Assembly (NCBI RefSeq): GCF_003075045.1
Contig: NZ_QCZD01000003.1
Coordinates: forward strand, 372,001-436,000
Direction: 5' to 3'
DNA from: Maribacter litoralis
Lineage (GTDB): Bacteria > Bacteroidota > Bacteroidia > Flavobacteriales > Flavobacteriaceae
Length of the DNA: 64,000 bases
Of the stretch, positions 8,804 through 18,129 are shown piece after piece. A program made the position numbers and the translations under genes. Within the stretch, counting starts at the first letter, position 1. Each line of letters begins with the position of its first letter. The notes below the pieces were generated by a model. That model was not told the origin of the DNA. It ran no database searches and was given only the letters and a program-made list of their open reading frames with translations.

Positions 8804-11800
8804 TTAACCGACGATATTCACAATCTTGCCAGGTACAACAATTACCTTTTTAGGTGTTCTACCCGCAAGTTGCTGTTGTGTTTTTTCATGTGCCATAACC
8901 GCTGCTTCTATTTCATCTTTACTTAAATCTAAAGATAATTGCATGGTGAATTTCATTTTACCATTAAAAGAAATTGGATATTCCTTATCGCTTTCCTTAA
9001 TATACTTTTCTTCGAATTTCGGAAAAGGCGCCGTAGCTATAGATGTTGTATGACCCAACTTGCTCCATAATTCTTCTGCAATATGAGGTGCATAAGGAGA
9101 CACTAAAATTGCCAATGGCTCCAATACTTTTCTGCTTACACATTTTTGTGATGAAAGTTCATTTACACAGATCATAAATGTAGATACGGATGTGTTGAAA
9201 CTAAAATTCTCAATATCTTCTTCTACCTTTTTAATGGTCTTATGCAATGTTTTCCATGATTCTTTAGAAGGCTCCTCCTCAGAAACAACAAATGCACCAT
9301 CTGTACCAGTATGGTATTGACGCCACATTTTTTTCAAGAATCCGTGTGCTCCCGTAATACCTGCCGTGTTCCAAGGTTTTGATTGCTCTAATGGCCCTAA
9401 GAACATTTCGTACAAACGCAAACTGTCTGCGCCGTACTCCTCACAAATAGCATCGGGGTTTACGACGTTGTATTTAGATTTAGACATTTTCTCGACTTCG
9501 CGACCTACCAAATAAATATCGTTATCTGCATCAATAATCGTACGTTTCTCTCCTATAAAGCTAGAATTCTTATACTCAGCTCGCCAATTTCTAAAATCAT
9601 CAATATTTAATTCATCAGTATACTTTACTACACCACCGTTCTCGATAGTTTTTAATAACCCAATATCTGCATTTATCTTATCATACCCTATCCCTATTCT
9701 AATACTCAAGTATTTTACTATTTCTTCTTCATTTAAACCTTTAATAGCCGAAATATGAATAGAATCTTTCTCAAAAATTTGATATAAAAAGCTCTCACCT
9801 TTAGACAGGTATTCTTTAGTTAAATGACTTATATAAATATCTTTTATTGACTTGTCATTTTGCACCCACAAGTTACCATCAATCAAACCTCTTGACAAAA
9901 AATAATCACCAAATTCGATTCTTACTTCTGCTTTTTTAGCATTTGATTCCGTTGTATAAAAGTCTGAAATATAAGGAGCTAACTTATAAACAAACGCACT
10001 AGTCCCCGTAATCATTCCTTGGTTGATCAGCTTTTTGGCAAACTCATCTTTTGGTACCAAACCTTTATCGAACATGAACTTTTGCCAGAAACGAGAGTAC
10101 AATAAGTGACCAGTTGCATGCTCACTACCACCTATGTATAAATCTACATCTTGCCAGTAATTAATAGCTTTCTCGGAGAATATCTCTTCGCTATTATGCG
10201 GGTCCATGTACCTATTAAAGTATTGAGAACTACCTGCCCAACCTGGCATGGTATTCAACTCTAGCGGAAATACTGTGGTATTATTTATCTCGCTATTATT
10301 GACAACTTTATTGGCAACAGTATCCCACGCCCATACCTCAGCGTTACCTAATGGTGGTTCACCGGATTCAGTAGGTAAGTACTTTTCCACTTCAGGTAAC
10401 TCAATTGGTAAATGTTCTGGAGAAATCATCTGCGGCATTCCGTCTACATAATACACCGGGAAAGGTTCTCCCCAATATCTTTGGCGACTGAATACGGCAT
10501 CGCGCAAACGATAGTTTATTTTTCCTTCGCCATGTCCAATTTTTTCCAACTCATAGATAGCCAGCTTCATTGCTTTCTTGTATGGTAATCCGTTTAAGAA
10601 ATCAGAGTTGGCAATAACAGTCTTCTCCTTATCGGCAAATGCCTCTTCAGAAATATCCACTCCCTCAAAAATATTAGGGATTGGTATATTAAAATGTTTT
10701 GCAAAATCATAATCGCGCTGATCACCACATGGAACGGACATCACAGCTCCTGTTCCATAACCCGCTAACACGTAATCACCTATCCAAATCGGAATTGGCT
10801 CTTTGGTAAATGGATGTTCTGCATAGGCTCCTGTAAATGCACCTGATATGGTTTTTACATCTGCCATACGATCACGTTCAGAACGCTTTGCCGTTGCCTC
10901 AATATATGCCTCTACCTCAGCTTTCTGATCTGGTGTAGTTATTTTACCTACTAATTCATGCTCTGGTGCCAAGGTCATAAAAGACACTCCGAAAATGGTA
11001 TCGGGTCTTGTTGTAAATACCTCTATTTTTTCATCATGGTCTTTAACATTAAAAATAGCACTTGCTCCCTGACTTCTTCCAATCCAATTGGTTTGTGAAT
11101 CTTTTAAAGGTTGTGGCCAATCTATTTTATCCAACCCATCTAACAAACGTTGTGCATAGGCAGATATACGCATACTCCATTGGGTCATTTTTTTACGAAT
11201 AACCGGGTGACCACCACGCTCTGATACTCCGTTTACGATTTCGTCATTTGCCAATACCGTACCTAGTGCAGGACACCAGTTTACCTCAGTATCCGCCAAA
11301 TATGTTAATCTATATTGTAATAGTATTTCTTGTTTTCTAACATCAGAATACGCTTTCCATTCATCAGCTGTAAATGCCTCAATATCCTCATCACATACGG
11401 CATTCACATTGGCGTTTCCATCCGAAGAAAATTTAGAAATCAAGGTTTCTATATCTTCTGCCTTATCGGTATCCTTATTATACCACGAATTGAATATCTG
11501 TATGAATATCCACTGTGTCCATTTGTAATAATCAGGACTAGAAGTTCTTACTTCTCTGCTCCAATCGAAAGAAAAACCCAATTGATCTAACTGCCTTCTA
11601 TAAGTTTTGATATTGGCTGCCGTAGTAATTGCAGGATGCTGACCTGTTTGAATAGCATACTGCTCCGCCGGCAAACCAAAAGAATCGTAGCCTTGCGGAT
11701 GCAATACATTAAAACCTTTATGCCTCTTATATCGTGCATAAATATCACTTGCAATATACCCTAACGGATGCCCAACATGGAGCCCTGCACCAGAAGGATA

Positions 11801-11920
11801 AGGAAACATATCCAACACATAGAACTTTTCTTTATCAGAATCGTTCTCCGCTTTAAATGTTTGATTTTCTGCCCAGTATTTTTGCCATTTGGCTTCAATT
11901 TCGTTGAAATTGTATTGCAT
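8804..11920 (-). CDS. leuS: Leucyl-tRNA synthetase with enlarged insertion
   Basis: Class I aminoacyl-tRNA synthetase charging tRNA-Leu. HVGH (HIGH motif) is at 48-51 and KMSKS at 811-815; the CP1 editing region lies between (TTRPDTIFG, GTGAVMSVP). At 1038 residues it is far longer than E. coli LeuRS (860). About 105 extra residues (roughly 640-745) sit between the conserved LINQGMITGTSAFVY and the segment leading to VGREVEKMSKSKYN, in the region of the leucine-specific domain. A second, smaller expansion near residues 150-200 is, as I recall, usual in Bacteroidota. The reading frame is open throughout, so the insertion is translated. Confidence 0.96.
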   Translation of the reverse strand: MQYNFNEIEAKWQKYWAENQTFKAENDSDKEKFYVLDMFPYPSGAGLHVGHPLGYIASDIYARYKRHKGFNVLHPQGYDSFGLPAEQYAIQTGQHPAITTAANIKTYRRQLDQLGFSFDWSREVRTSSPDYYKWTQWIFIQIFNSWYNKDTDKAEDIETLISKFSSDGNANVNAVCDEDIEAFTADEWKAYSDVRKQEILLQYRLTYLADTEVNWCPALGTVLANDEIVNGVSERGGHPVIRKKMTQWSMRISAYAQRLLDGLDKIDWPQPLKDSQTNWIGRSQGASAIFNVKDHDEKIEVFTTRPDTIFGVSFMTLAPEHELVGKITTPDQKAEVEAYIEATAKRSERDRMADVKTISGAFTGAYAEHPFTKEPIPIWIGDYVLAGYGTGAVMSVPCGDQRDYDFAKHFNIPIPNIFEGVDISEEAFADKEKTVIANSDFLNGLPYKKAMKLAIYELEKIGHGEGKINYRLRDAVFSRQRYWGEPFPVYYVDGMPQMISPEHLPIELPEVEKYLPTESGEPPLGNAEVWAWDTVANKVVNNSEINNTTVFPLELNTMPGWAGSSQYFNRYMDPHNSEEIFSEKAINYWQDVDLYIGGSEHATGHLLYSRFWQKFMFDKGLVPKDEFAKKLINQGMITGTSAFVYKLAPYISDFYTTESNAKKAEVRIEFGDYFLSRGLIDGNLWVQNDKSIKDIYISHLTKEYLSKGESFLYQIFEKDSIHISAIKGLNEEEIVKYLSIRIGIGYDKINADIGLLKTIENGGVVKYTDELNIDDFRNWRAEYKNSSFIGEKRTIIDADNDIYLVGREVEKMSKSKYNVVNPDAICEEYGADSLRLYEMFLGPLEQSKPWNTAGITGAHGFLKKMWRQYHTGTDGAFVVSEEEPSKESWKTLHKTIKKVEEDIENFSFNTSVSTFMICVNELSSQKCVSRKVLEPLAILVSPYAPHIAEELWSKLGHTTSIATAPFPKFEEKYIKESDKEYPISFNGKMKFTMQLSLDLSKDEIEAAVMAHEKTQQQLAGRTPKKVIVVPGKIVNIVG

Positions 11921-12055
11921 GATCTTTACTTCTTTTCTGTAAGCCGCAAAAATAGGTTGAATCGTTGAGAGTTAAAAAGATATTGCTAATTAACAGCTTT
12001 ACTTCTACAAACTATAGAACTATTGCCAATTGACTAAATTTGGTATCTTACAATC

Positions 12056-13936
12056 GTGAAATTAATGTGTCCCAAAAAATTAGTCTTTTTACTTTTCATA
12101 TTCTGTTTGGTTTCCATAGAAATGAAAGCCCAATTAGGATTTTGCGGTGGCAATTCTGGCGACCCTATTTTTACAGAAGATTTTGGTGCCGGGACAAATA
12201 ACGGCCCAGCTTTGCCCGCTGGCACAACCACATATAACTTTACCGCCTTTACCCCTAATGATGGGGATTATACTATTTCTAGCACCACAAATTACTTTGA
12301 TTGGCTATCATTACAGGATCATACCCCTGGAGACACCAATGGAAAAGCATTTATCGTCAATGCCAGTTTTACTGCCGGGGAGTTCTATCAACGTCAGGTT
12401 ACGGGATTATGTGAGAATACTACCTATGAATTTTCTTCTTGGCTAATCAACCTACAACCTGCAAATAGCTGCGAAGGCAACAGTATACCCGTTAACGTTC
12501 GTTTTCAAATTTGGGACGAAACGGACACTAATCTTTTAGCCCAAGGTGATACAGGAAATATTTTCAATACCGGCAGCACCGAGTGGGACCAATATGCTTT
12601 GGTATTCAAAACCGAACCAGGACAAACATCGGTCATTTTAAAAATGAGAAACAATAGTAATGGCGGTTGTGGCAATGACCTTGCCATAGATGATATTTTA
12701 TTTAGAACTTGTGGAGATAATGTTACCGTTTCAACCTCAAATAATGAAGCCAACTTAGTGGTCTGCGAAACTCAAGGCGGTGTTTCAAGAACCCTTACCG
12801 CTACACCAGATTCGTCTGTTTTCAGTACCCACGCTTACCAATGGCAACAAAGTACAGATCAGCAAACGTGGACAGATATCACAGGTGAAAATAGTGCGGT
12901 TTTGAATACCCCTGCCGTAACGACCACTACCTATTTTAGAACAAAAATTGCAGAAGATGCGGTCAATATCAACAACGACCTTTGTAATGTCGTCTCAGAT
13001 GTTTTTGATATTACCGTCTTACCTATACCAGATGCACCTACAAGCAATGGCGATATCACAATTTGCGAAGGAGAATTAGGCACATTATCCGTAAGCACAC
13101 AAAGCAACTATATTGTTAATTGGTATGATGCCGAGATTGGCGGTAATTTAGTATTGGCAGAAAGCAATACCTTAGAAATCGGTGTTGGTGGCACTTATTA
13201 CGCAGAAGCAAATTCCACAACAATTGAATGTGCATCAACAACTAGAACAGCTGTTTCCTTAACTGTCAACCCGCTACCCATAGTACCAGATGACATGAGC
13301 ACATTTTTATGTGAAGATTCTTTTACAACTTTAGATGCAGAAGTGGAAGATGCCACTTATCTATGGAACACCGGCGAAACTACTCAACTAATCAATGTAA
13401 CCGCAGCCGGCGAATACAATGTTCTGATTACGAATACCAACGGGTGTTCTGCCATGCGTAATTTTAATGTAAAGCAGATAGACCTACCAATAATAGATAC
13501 AATTGAATCTGATGGCGCATCAATATTGGTCGCTACAATGAATACCGGTAATTTTGAATATTCATTAGACGGAATTTCTTTTCAACCCAGCCCCATATTC
13601 GATGCCGTTGAAGGTGGGTTCTATACCATTTATGTACAAGACAACACAGATTGTGGCGTAGTAACCCAAGATTTTTATCACTTGGTCATTCCTAAATTCT
13701 TTACACCCAATGGCGATACATTTAATGATACTTTTGCACCTGACGGATTAGAAATCTTTAGCAACATAGCCATATCTATTTTTGACCGTTACGGCAAGCT
13801 CTTAAAATTCGGGAATTCAGATTCGACTTCATGGGATGGTACTTTTCAAGGTGAACAAATGCCAGAAGATGATTATTGGTATCTTATTAAGGCAGATTCC
13901 TCCCAATTTAAGGGTCACTTTAGTTTAAAACGTTAA
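12056..13936 (+). CDS. T9SS-exported surface protein, type B (CHU_C) sorting domain
   Basis: 626-residue secreted protein. A signal peptide (about 1-26, ending KAQ) is followed by a jelly-roll-like N-terminal region (EDFGAGTNNGP ... AIDDILFRTCGD) and two or three Ig-like repeats with PxxP linkers. The last 85 residues (FFTPNGDTFNDTFAP ... IFDRYGKLL ... WDGTFQGEQMPEDDYWY) are the gliding-motility-associated CHU_C domain. This is the type B signal for the type IX secretion system, so the protein should reach the cell surface or medium. It is probably an adhesin or carbohydrate-binding protein. The start is GTG at 12056 or, perhaps better, ATG at 12065. TAAATTTG at 12035-12042 is a possible -7 element. 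Confidence 0.9.
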   Translation: MKLMCPKKLVFLLFIFCLVSIEMKAQLGFCGGNSGDPIFTEDFGAGTNNGPALPAGTTTYNFTAFTPNDGDYTISSTTNYFDWLSLQDHTPGDTNGKAFIVNASFTAGEFYQRQVTGLCENTTYEFSSWLINLQPANSCEGNSIPVNVRFQIWDETDTNLLAQGDTGNIFNTGSTEWDQYALVFKTEPGQTSVILKMRNNSNGGCGNDLAIDDILFRTCGDNVTVSTSNNEANLVVCETQGGVSRTLTATPDSSVFSTHAYQWQQSTDQQTWTDITGENSAVLNTPAVTTTTYFRTKIAEDAVNINNDLCNVVSDVFDITVLPIPDAPTSNGDITICEGELGTLSVSTQSNYIVNWYDAEIGGNLVLAESNTLEIGVGGTYYAEANSTTIECASTTRTAVSLTVNPLPIVPDDMSTFLCEDSFTTLDAEVEDATYLWNTGETTQLINVTAAGEYNVLITNTNGCSAMRNFNVKQIDLPIIDTIESDGASILVATMNTGNFEYSLDGISFQPSPIFDAVEGGFYTIYVQDNTDCGVVTQDFYHLVIPKFFTPNGDTFNDTFAPDGLEIFSNIAISIFDRYGKLLKFGNSDSTSWDGTFQGEQMPEDDYWYLIKADSSQFKGHFSLKR

Positions 13937-13998
13937 GGCTTTTTTTTTTAAGTTCCATTTCACTTTACTTTGCTATTTTTACTGCACTTTTAAGCACT

Positions 13999-14877
13999 AT
14001 GGCAAACTCTTTCGAAAAATACCAAAGACGCAAACTTATCTCCTCTTACTTTTCTGTGGTGCTGAGTATTGCTTTGGTTTTGTTCCTATTAGGTATTTTA
14101 GGATTATTGGTTTTGAATACCAAAAAAATGGCAGATCGTTCTAAAGAGCAGATTACTATTTCTGTATTTTTAAAAGAAAATACCAAGGAAATTGAAGTGG
14201 AACAACTTCAAAAAACTTTGGCAATGTCAGAGTACACCAAGTCTTCTACCTATGTTTCTAAAGAAGAAGCCGCAAAACAACATAGTGAGGAAATTGGGGA
14301 AGATTTTGTAGACTACTTAGGCTACAACCCTCTTAAAAACTCGATAGACGTAAAGCTAAACGCTGATTTTGTTACCGCAGAAAAAGTAGAAGAGATTGCC
14401 GCAACACTTTCTGAAAAAAGTTTTGTCGATGAAGTTAGCTATGACCGGGTATTGGTCAGCATGGTCGCAAAAAGCGTAGAACAAATCGGATTTTGGATTT
14501 TAGTAGCCAGTGCAATTTTTACTTTTATTGCGGTATTGTTGATCAACAGCTCTATTCGGTTATCTATCTACTCAAAAAGATTTATCATTAAAACCATGCA
14601 AATGGTCGGCGCAACCAAAACATTTATTCGTAAACCTTTTATTTGGCAAAATATTAAATTAGGTATGATAGGCGCAACCATTGCATTGTTAGCTATAGGT
14701 GGTGTTGTATACTATGTAAATACCAATTTTGAGGATTTAGGACTTTTAGAAGAACCTTATATTTTAATCACCTTATTTGTTGGTGTTTTTCTATTAGGCA
14801 TACTTATTTCGTTCATTAGCACCTATTTCGCTACCCAACGTTTCTTAAATCTTAGAACGGACGAATTATATTATTAA
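13999..14877 (+). CDS. ftsX: Cell division protein FtsX
   Basis: 292-residue four-helix inner-membrane protein of the FtsX family. A cytoplasmic N-terminus and first helix (about 18-40) precede a large periplasmic domain (about 45-165) and three C-terminal helices. With the ATPase FtsE it controls peptidoglycan hydrolases at the septum. ftsE is not adjacent here. The gene begins a tight cluster with DUF3098, uppP and truB (gaps of 9, 0 and 23 bp), linking division and wall-lipid recycling. Confidence 0.93.
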   Translation: MANSFEKYQRRKLISSYFSVVLSIALVLFLLGILGLLVLNTKKMADRSKEQITISVFLKENTKEIEVEQLQKTLAMSEYTKSSTYVSKEEAAKQHSEEIGEDFVDYLGYNPLKNSIDVKLNADFVTAEKVEEIAATLSEKSFVDEVSYDRVLVSMVAKSVEQIGFWILVASAIFTFIAVLLINSSIRLSIYSKRFIIKTMQMVGATKTFIRKPFIWQNIKLGMIGATIALLAIGGVVYYVNTNFEDLGLLEEPYILITLFVGVFLLGILISFISTYFATQRFLNLRTDELYY

Positions 14878-14886
14878 ATTTGCGGC

Positions 14887-15150
14887 ATGAGTAAAAAGAA
14901 CAAAATTGAACAGCAACCTAAACAGGAATTTATTTTTCAAAAGAAAAATTACATGTTCATGTTCATTGGACTTGCCTGTATTGCATTAGGTTTTATTTTA
15001 ATGAGCGGTGGTGGAAGTGACGACCCTAATGTATTCAATCCTGAAATATTTAATTTTAGAAGAATTAGACTTGCCCCAACTCTAGTACTTATCGGCTTGG
15101 GTATAGAGATATATGCCATTTTGTTGAACCCGCATAAAAAGAAAGATTAA
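14887..15150 (+). CDS. DUF3098 family small membrane protein
   Basis: 87-residue protein with two membrane helices (about 22-40 and 58-76) and a basic C-terminus (PHKKKD). The segment FIFQKKNYMFMFIGLACIALGFILMSGGGSDDPNVFN is split here only for description: KKNYM, then LGFILMSGG, then DDPNVFNPEIF are the DUF3098 hallmarks. Function is unknown. It sits between ftsX and uppP; its stop codon directly touches the uppP TTG start. Confidence 0.88.
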   Translation: MSKKNKIEQQPKQEFIFQKKNYMFMFIGLACIALGFILMSGGGSDDPNVFNPEIFNFRRIRLAPTLVLIGLGIEIYAILLNPHKKKD

Positions 15151-15948
15151 TTGGATACTTTAGATGCTATTATACTCGGTATCATACAAGGATTGACCGA
15201 GTTTTTACCTGTTTCATCAAGTGGTCATTTAGAATTGGGGAAAGCCATTTTAGGAGACAACTCCGTGCAAGAGGAAAGCTTATTGTTTACCGTGGTTCTC
15301 CACTTTGCTACTGCATTAAGTACCATTGTTGTCTTTAGAAAAGATATTTGGGAAATTATAAGTGGATTGTTTCAGTTTAAATGGAATGAAGAAAGTCAGT
15401 TCTCTGCTAAAATCATAGTTTCCATGTTACCTGCTGTTTTTGTAGGTCTTTTTTTTGAAGAACAACTAGAAGCCTTTTTTGGCGGCAACATTAGGTTTGT
15501 AGGTTTTATGCTGATCATTACCGCTGTGCTTTTATATTTCGCCGACAAAGCCAAGGATACAGATAAAAAAGTAAGTTTTGGCAATGCCTTTATTGTTGGC
15601 ATCTCACAAGCGATAGCCATGTTACCCGGTATTTCACGTAGCGGTGCCACTATTTCTACTTCCGTTCTTTTGGGGGTGGATAAATCTAAGGCGGCTAGGT
15701 TTTCTTTTTTAATGGTTGTACCATTGATCTTTGGAAAAATTGCAAAAGACCTTATGAGTGGCGATTTAACTTTTGATGGAGAAAATAATGTAGCCATGGG
15801 CGCTGGTTTCATTGCAGCCTTTGTTGCCGGTCTTGCCGCTTGTACTTGGATGATCCAATTGGTAAGAAAAAGCAAGCTATCCTATTTCGCCATCTATTGC
15901 CTTATTGTAGGATTGATTGCCGTTATATACGGATTTACTAATCCGTAG
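15151..15948 (+). CDS. uppP: Undecaprenyl-diphosphatase
   Basis: Polytopic inner-membrane phosphatase (265 residues, BacA/UppP family) that recycles undecaprenyl pyrophosphate to the monophosphate carrier used in peptidoglycan and other glycan synthesis. Both signature motifs are present: EFLPVSSSGH at 17-26 and GISRSGATIS in the middle, which supply the catalytic residues. Translation must begin at TTG at 15151, immediately after the DUF3098 stop, because the conserved N-terminus starts there and no in-frame ATG exists nearby. Translational coupling is likely. Confidence 0.95.
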   Translation: MDTLDAIILGIIQGLTEFLPVSSSGHLELGKAILGDNSVQEESLLFTVVLHFATALSTIVVFRKDIWEIISGLFQFKWNEESQFSAKIIVSMLPAVFVGLFFEEQLEAFFGGNIRFVGFMLIITAVLLYFADKAKDTDKKVSFGNAFIVGISQAIAMLPGISRSGATISTSVLLGVDKSKAARFSFLMVVPLIFGKIAKDLMSGDLTFDGENNVAMGAGFIAAFVAGLAACTWMIQLVRKSKLSYFAIYCLIVGLIAVIYGFTNP

Positions 15949-15971
15949 TACTTAAAAAACACCCCATATAC

Positions 15972-16682
15972 ATGCAAGATTTGACCAAAGAAGACTATTT
16001 AAACGGTCAGGTACTATTGATCGACAAGCCTCTAGAATGGTCCTCTTTTCAAGCGGTCAACAAATTGAAATGGGCGATTAGAAAAAAATTCAGTTTAAAG
16101 AAATTTAAAATTGGGCACGCAGGTACTCTAGACCCGCTGGCGACAGGACTTTTGGTCATTTGTACCGGTAAGTTCACGAAGAAGATTACCGAATACCAAG
16201 GTCAAGAAAAAGAATATACCGGTATCATCACCTTAGGCGGTACTACACCCTCTTATGATCTTGAGACAGAAATCAACGAAACCTTCGGCACTGAACATAT
16301 TACCCCAGAACTAATTTACGAAACAACCGCCCAATTTATAGGTGACATTGAACAAGCACCGCCTGTTTTTTCTGCCTTAAAGAAAGATGGCAAACGTTTA
16401 TATGAGTTGGCACGAGAGGGTAAAACCGTTGATATACCTAAGCGTAAAGTACATGTAAGCGCTTTTGAAATTACCAGTATTGACAAATTGAATGTCCATT
16501 TCAGAATTGCATGTAGCAAGGGTACTTATATACGGTCTATGGCACATGATTTTGGAAAAGCATTACATTCTGGTGCACATTTAACTGCATTAAGAAGAAC
16601 CAAAATAGGTGATTTTAACGTAGATAATGCTCAAGACCCTTTGGTCTTTGCCGATATATTATTAGGTTCAGAAGAAAACTAG
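15972..16682 (+). CDS. truB: tRNA pseudouridine(55) synthase
   Basis: 236-residue enzyme that isomerises U55 in the T-loop of tRNAs. The catalytic Asp is D54 in HAGTLDPLATGLL, and GTYIRSMAHDFGKAL is the second conserved block. It lacks a long C-terminal PUA extension, consistent with the shorter TruB type. It is cotranscribed after uppP (23-bp gap), an arrangement I associate with Bacteroidota. Confidence 0.95.
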   Translation: MQDLTKEDYLNGQVLLIDKPLEWSSFQAVNKLKWAIRKKFSLKKFKIGHAGTLDPLATGLLVICTGKFTKKITEYQGQEKEYTGIITLGGTTPSYDLETEINETFGTEHITPELIYETTAQFIGDIEQAPPVFSALKKDGKRLYELAREGKTVDIPKRKVHVSAFEITSIDKLNVHFRIACSKGTYIRSMAHDFGKALHSGAHLTALRRTKIGDFNVDNAQDPLVFADILLGSEEN

Positions 16683-16749
16683 CCACAAACTATTGCTTGT
16701 CATTTATCGATCTTCTAAAATATTTTAGTATTATTAAGGTTATATATTC

Positions 16750-17478
16750 ATGGAACTGAACAGAAAACAATTATCTCTACTTGCCACTATCTTTAGCTTG
16801 TCTATTGTAGTGTTGGTATTGTATGGTATTCAGTTTGGCGGCCAAGAAGAGACTCACGAAGACTATGTTGTTGAAATGGTGATGGACCCAGAAGTTTTGG
16901 AAGAAATTCTGAAAGAAGAAGAACCTTTGGAAGAACAAGTAGCATCTGACCCTATTAAAAGTCATTTAGCATTTAACGAAACTGCAAAACCTAGTTACGG
17001 TAACCCAGAACCATTACAGACTTTAGAAGAGTTAATGGAAGAACGTAGTGAAATGAGCGACGGCGATCCTACCGAAAGCATATATAACGACACCGGATAT
17101 TCTGAAAGAGTTAAGGCCTTAGCCAAAAAGCGAGAGGAAAAAAAACAGCTTTTAGGAGAAAAAGAAGCGCAGAAAAAAGAATTCACCAATAATCTTGCAG
17201 CCAGACGAACATCTGTATCCTATTCATTGGTTGACAGAAATAACTATAAATTACCACCCCCAATATATACGTGTATCGAAGGAGGTAAAGTTGTCATTAA
17301 TATTGAAGTAAATGCCCTAGGTTATGTTACGGAAGCTGATTTTAATGCTAAAAGCTCAGGTACATCTAACGGATGTTTGGTTGAAAACGCTATAAAATAC
17401 GCCTTAAAAGCACGTTTCAACAGTTCTGAAAAAGACACGCAAAAAGGCACAATTACCTATTTATTTCAAGGGAAGTAA
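16750..17478 (+). CDS. TonB-like energy-transducer-type protein
   Basis: 242-residue protein with one N-terminal membrane anchor (about 8-27), a very acidic linker (about 35-65), a charged, probably helical stretch (about 115-145) and a C-terminal domain (about 170-242) resembling TonB_C (GGKVVINIEVNALGYVTEADF). TonB spans the periplasm to energise outer-membrane receptors. This protein has no proline-rich spacer, so it is TonB-like rather than a proven TonB. Its 3' end overlaps the convergent thioredoxin-like gene by 18 bp. Two cysteines in the C-terminal domain could form a disulfide. Confidence 0.7.
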   Translation: MELNRKQLSLLATIFSLSIVVLVLYGIQFGGQEETHEDYVVEMVMDPEVLEEILKEEEPLEEQVASDPIKSHLAFNETAKPSYGNPEPLQTLEELMEERSEMSDGDPTESIYNDTGYSERVKALAKKREEKKQLLGEKEAQKKEFTNNLAARRTSVSYSLVDRNNYKLPPPIYTCIEGGKVVINIEVNALGYVTEADFNAKSSGTSNGCLVENAIKYALKARFNSSEKDTQKGTITYLFQGK

Positions 17479-18072
17479 TTCTAGTAAATCTTTAATAATA
17501 CTTTGCCCTTTATCCTTATTATAAAAAATTTGAAGATCTTGTTTAAATTCCGGCGTTAACTTGCCATACGCTGTCTTGTAATCTTCCACCAGTTTTGTAG
17601 CTTTCTTAGACCTAGGCCCCCAAGTGGCCACAACTTTATTTTCTTTCTCATTTATGGCTATCAATTTCGGAATAGACCTACCTCCATTGGTCAAGAATTG
17701 ATCCATAATATTCAAATTTTCATCCCTAAGAATTATTGATAAGGAAATATTAGGATTTATCTCGGTGAATTTATGCATTACAGGTAGTGCAGGCGAGGCA
17801 TCTCCACACCAACTTTCAGATAATACTACCCATGAAACTTTTTGGTCAACAGCCTTAATCTTTTGAATGACCTCATCGGTAAACTTTAAGGTCTTGTCCC
17901 ATCTACGCATGCGACTATTGTTCAATTGCGTGTATTGAGATAATGCTTCCGTTTGTTCAGGACCTGTAGATGCTCCTTTTTCAGCTAATTCTGAAACCAG
18001 TGTCCTATATTCAATGTAACTAAAACTATTTTTTAATCCTTCTGCAATACTATCTTCCTGTAACAACTCCAT
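17461..18072 (-). CDS. Thioredoxin-like family protein, single active-site Cys
   Basis: 203-residue protein with no signal peptide. The thioredoxin-fold core (about 75-170) carries ESWCGDASPALP, with C89 at the active-site position. The second Cys of CxxC is replaced (CGDA). This pattern fits the Thioredoxin_9 group common in Bacteroidota. A monothiol role, for example in bacillithiol-type or peroxide handling, is possible but not shown. It is the last gene before the TolC-ABC operon on the same strand (57 bp away), though it need not belong to it. Confidence 0.82.
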   Translation of the reverse strand: MELLQEDSIAEGLKNSFSYIEYRTLVSELAEKGASTGPEQTEALSQYTQLNNSRMRRWDKTLKFTDEVIQKIKAVDQKVSWVVLSESWCGDASPALPVMHKFTEINPNISLSIILRDENLNIMDQFLTNGGRSIPKLIAINEKENKVVATWGPRSKKATKLVEDYKTAYGKLTPEFKQDLQIFYNKDKGQSIIKDLLELLPLK

Positions 18073-18129
18073 AATATTTATGTTTTCACATTTTGATCGA
18101 CCACATTAGTAGCAGTAAAAACAGATTAC

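Noticed and set aside
15396..15875. 159-codon minus-strand frame inside uppP
   Set aside because: It is antisense to a conserved membrane enzyme and has no start context or similarity.
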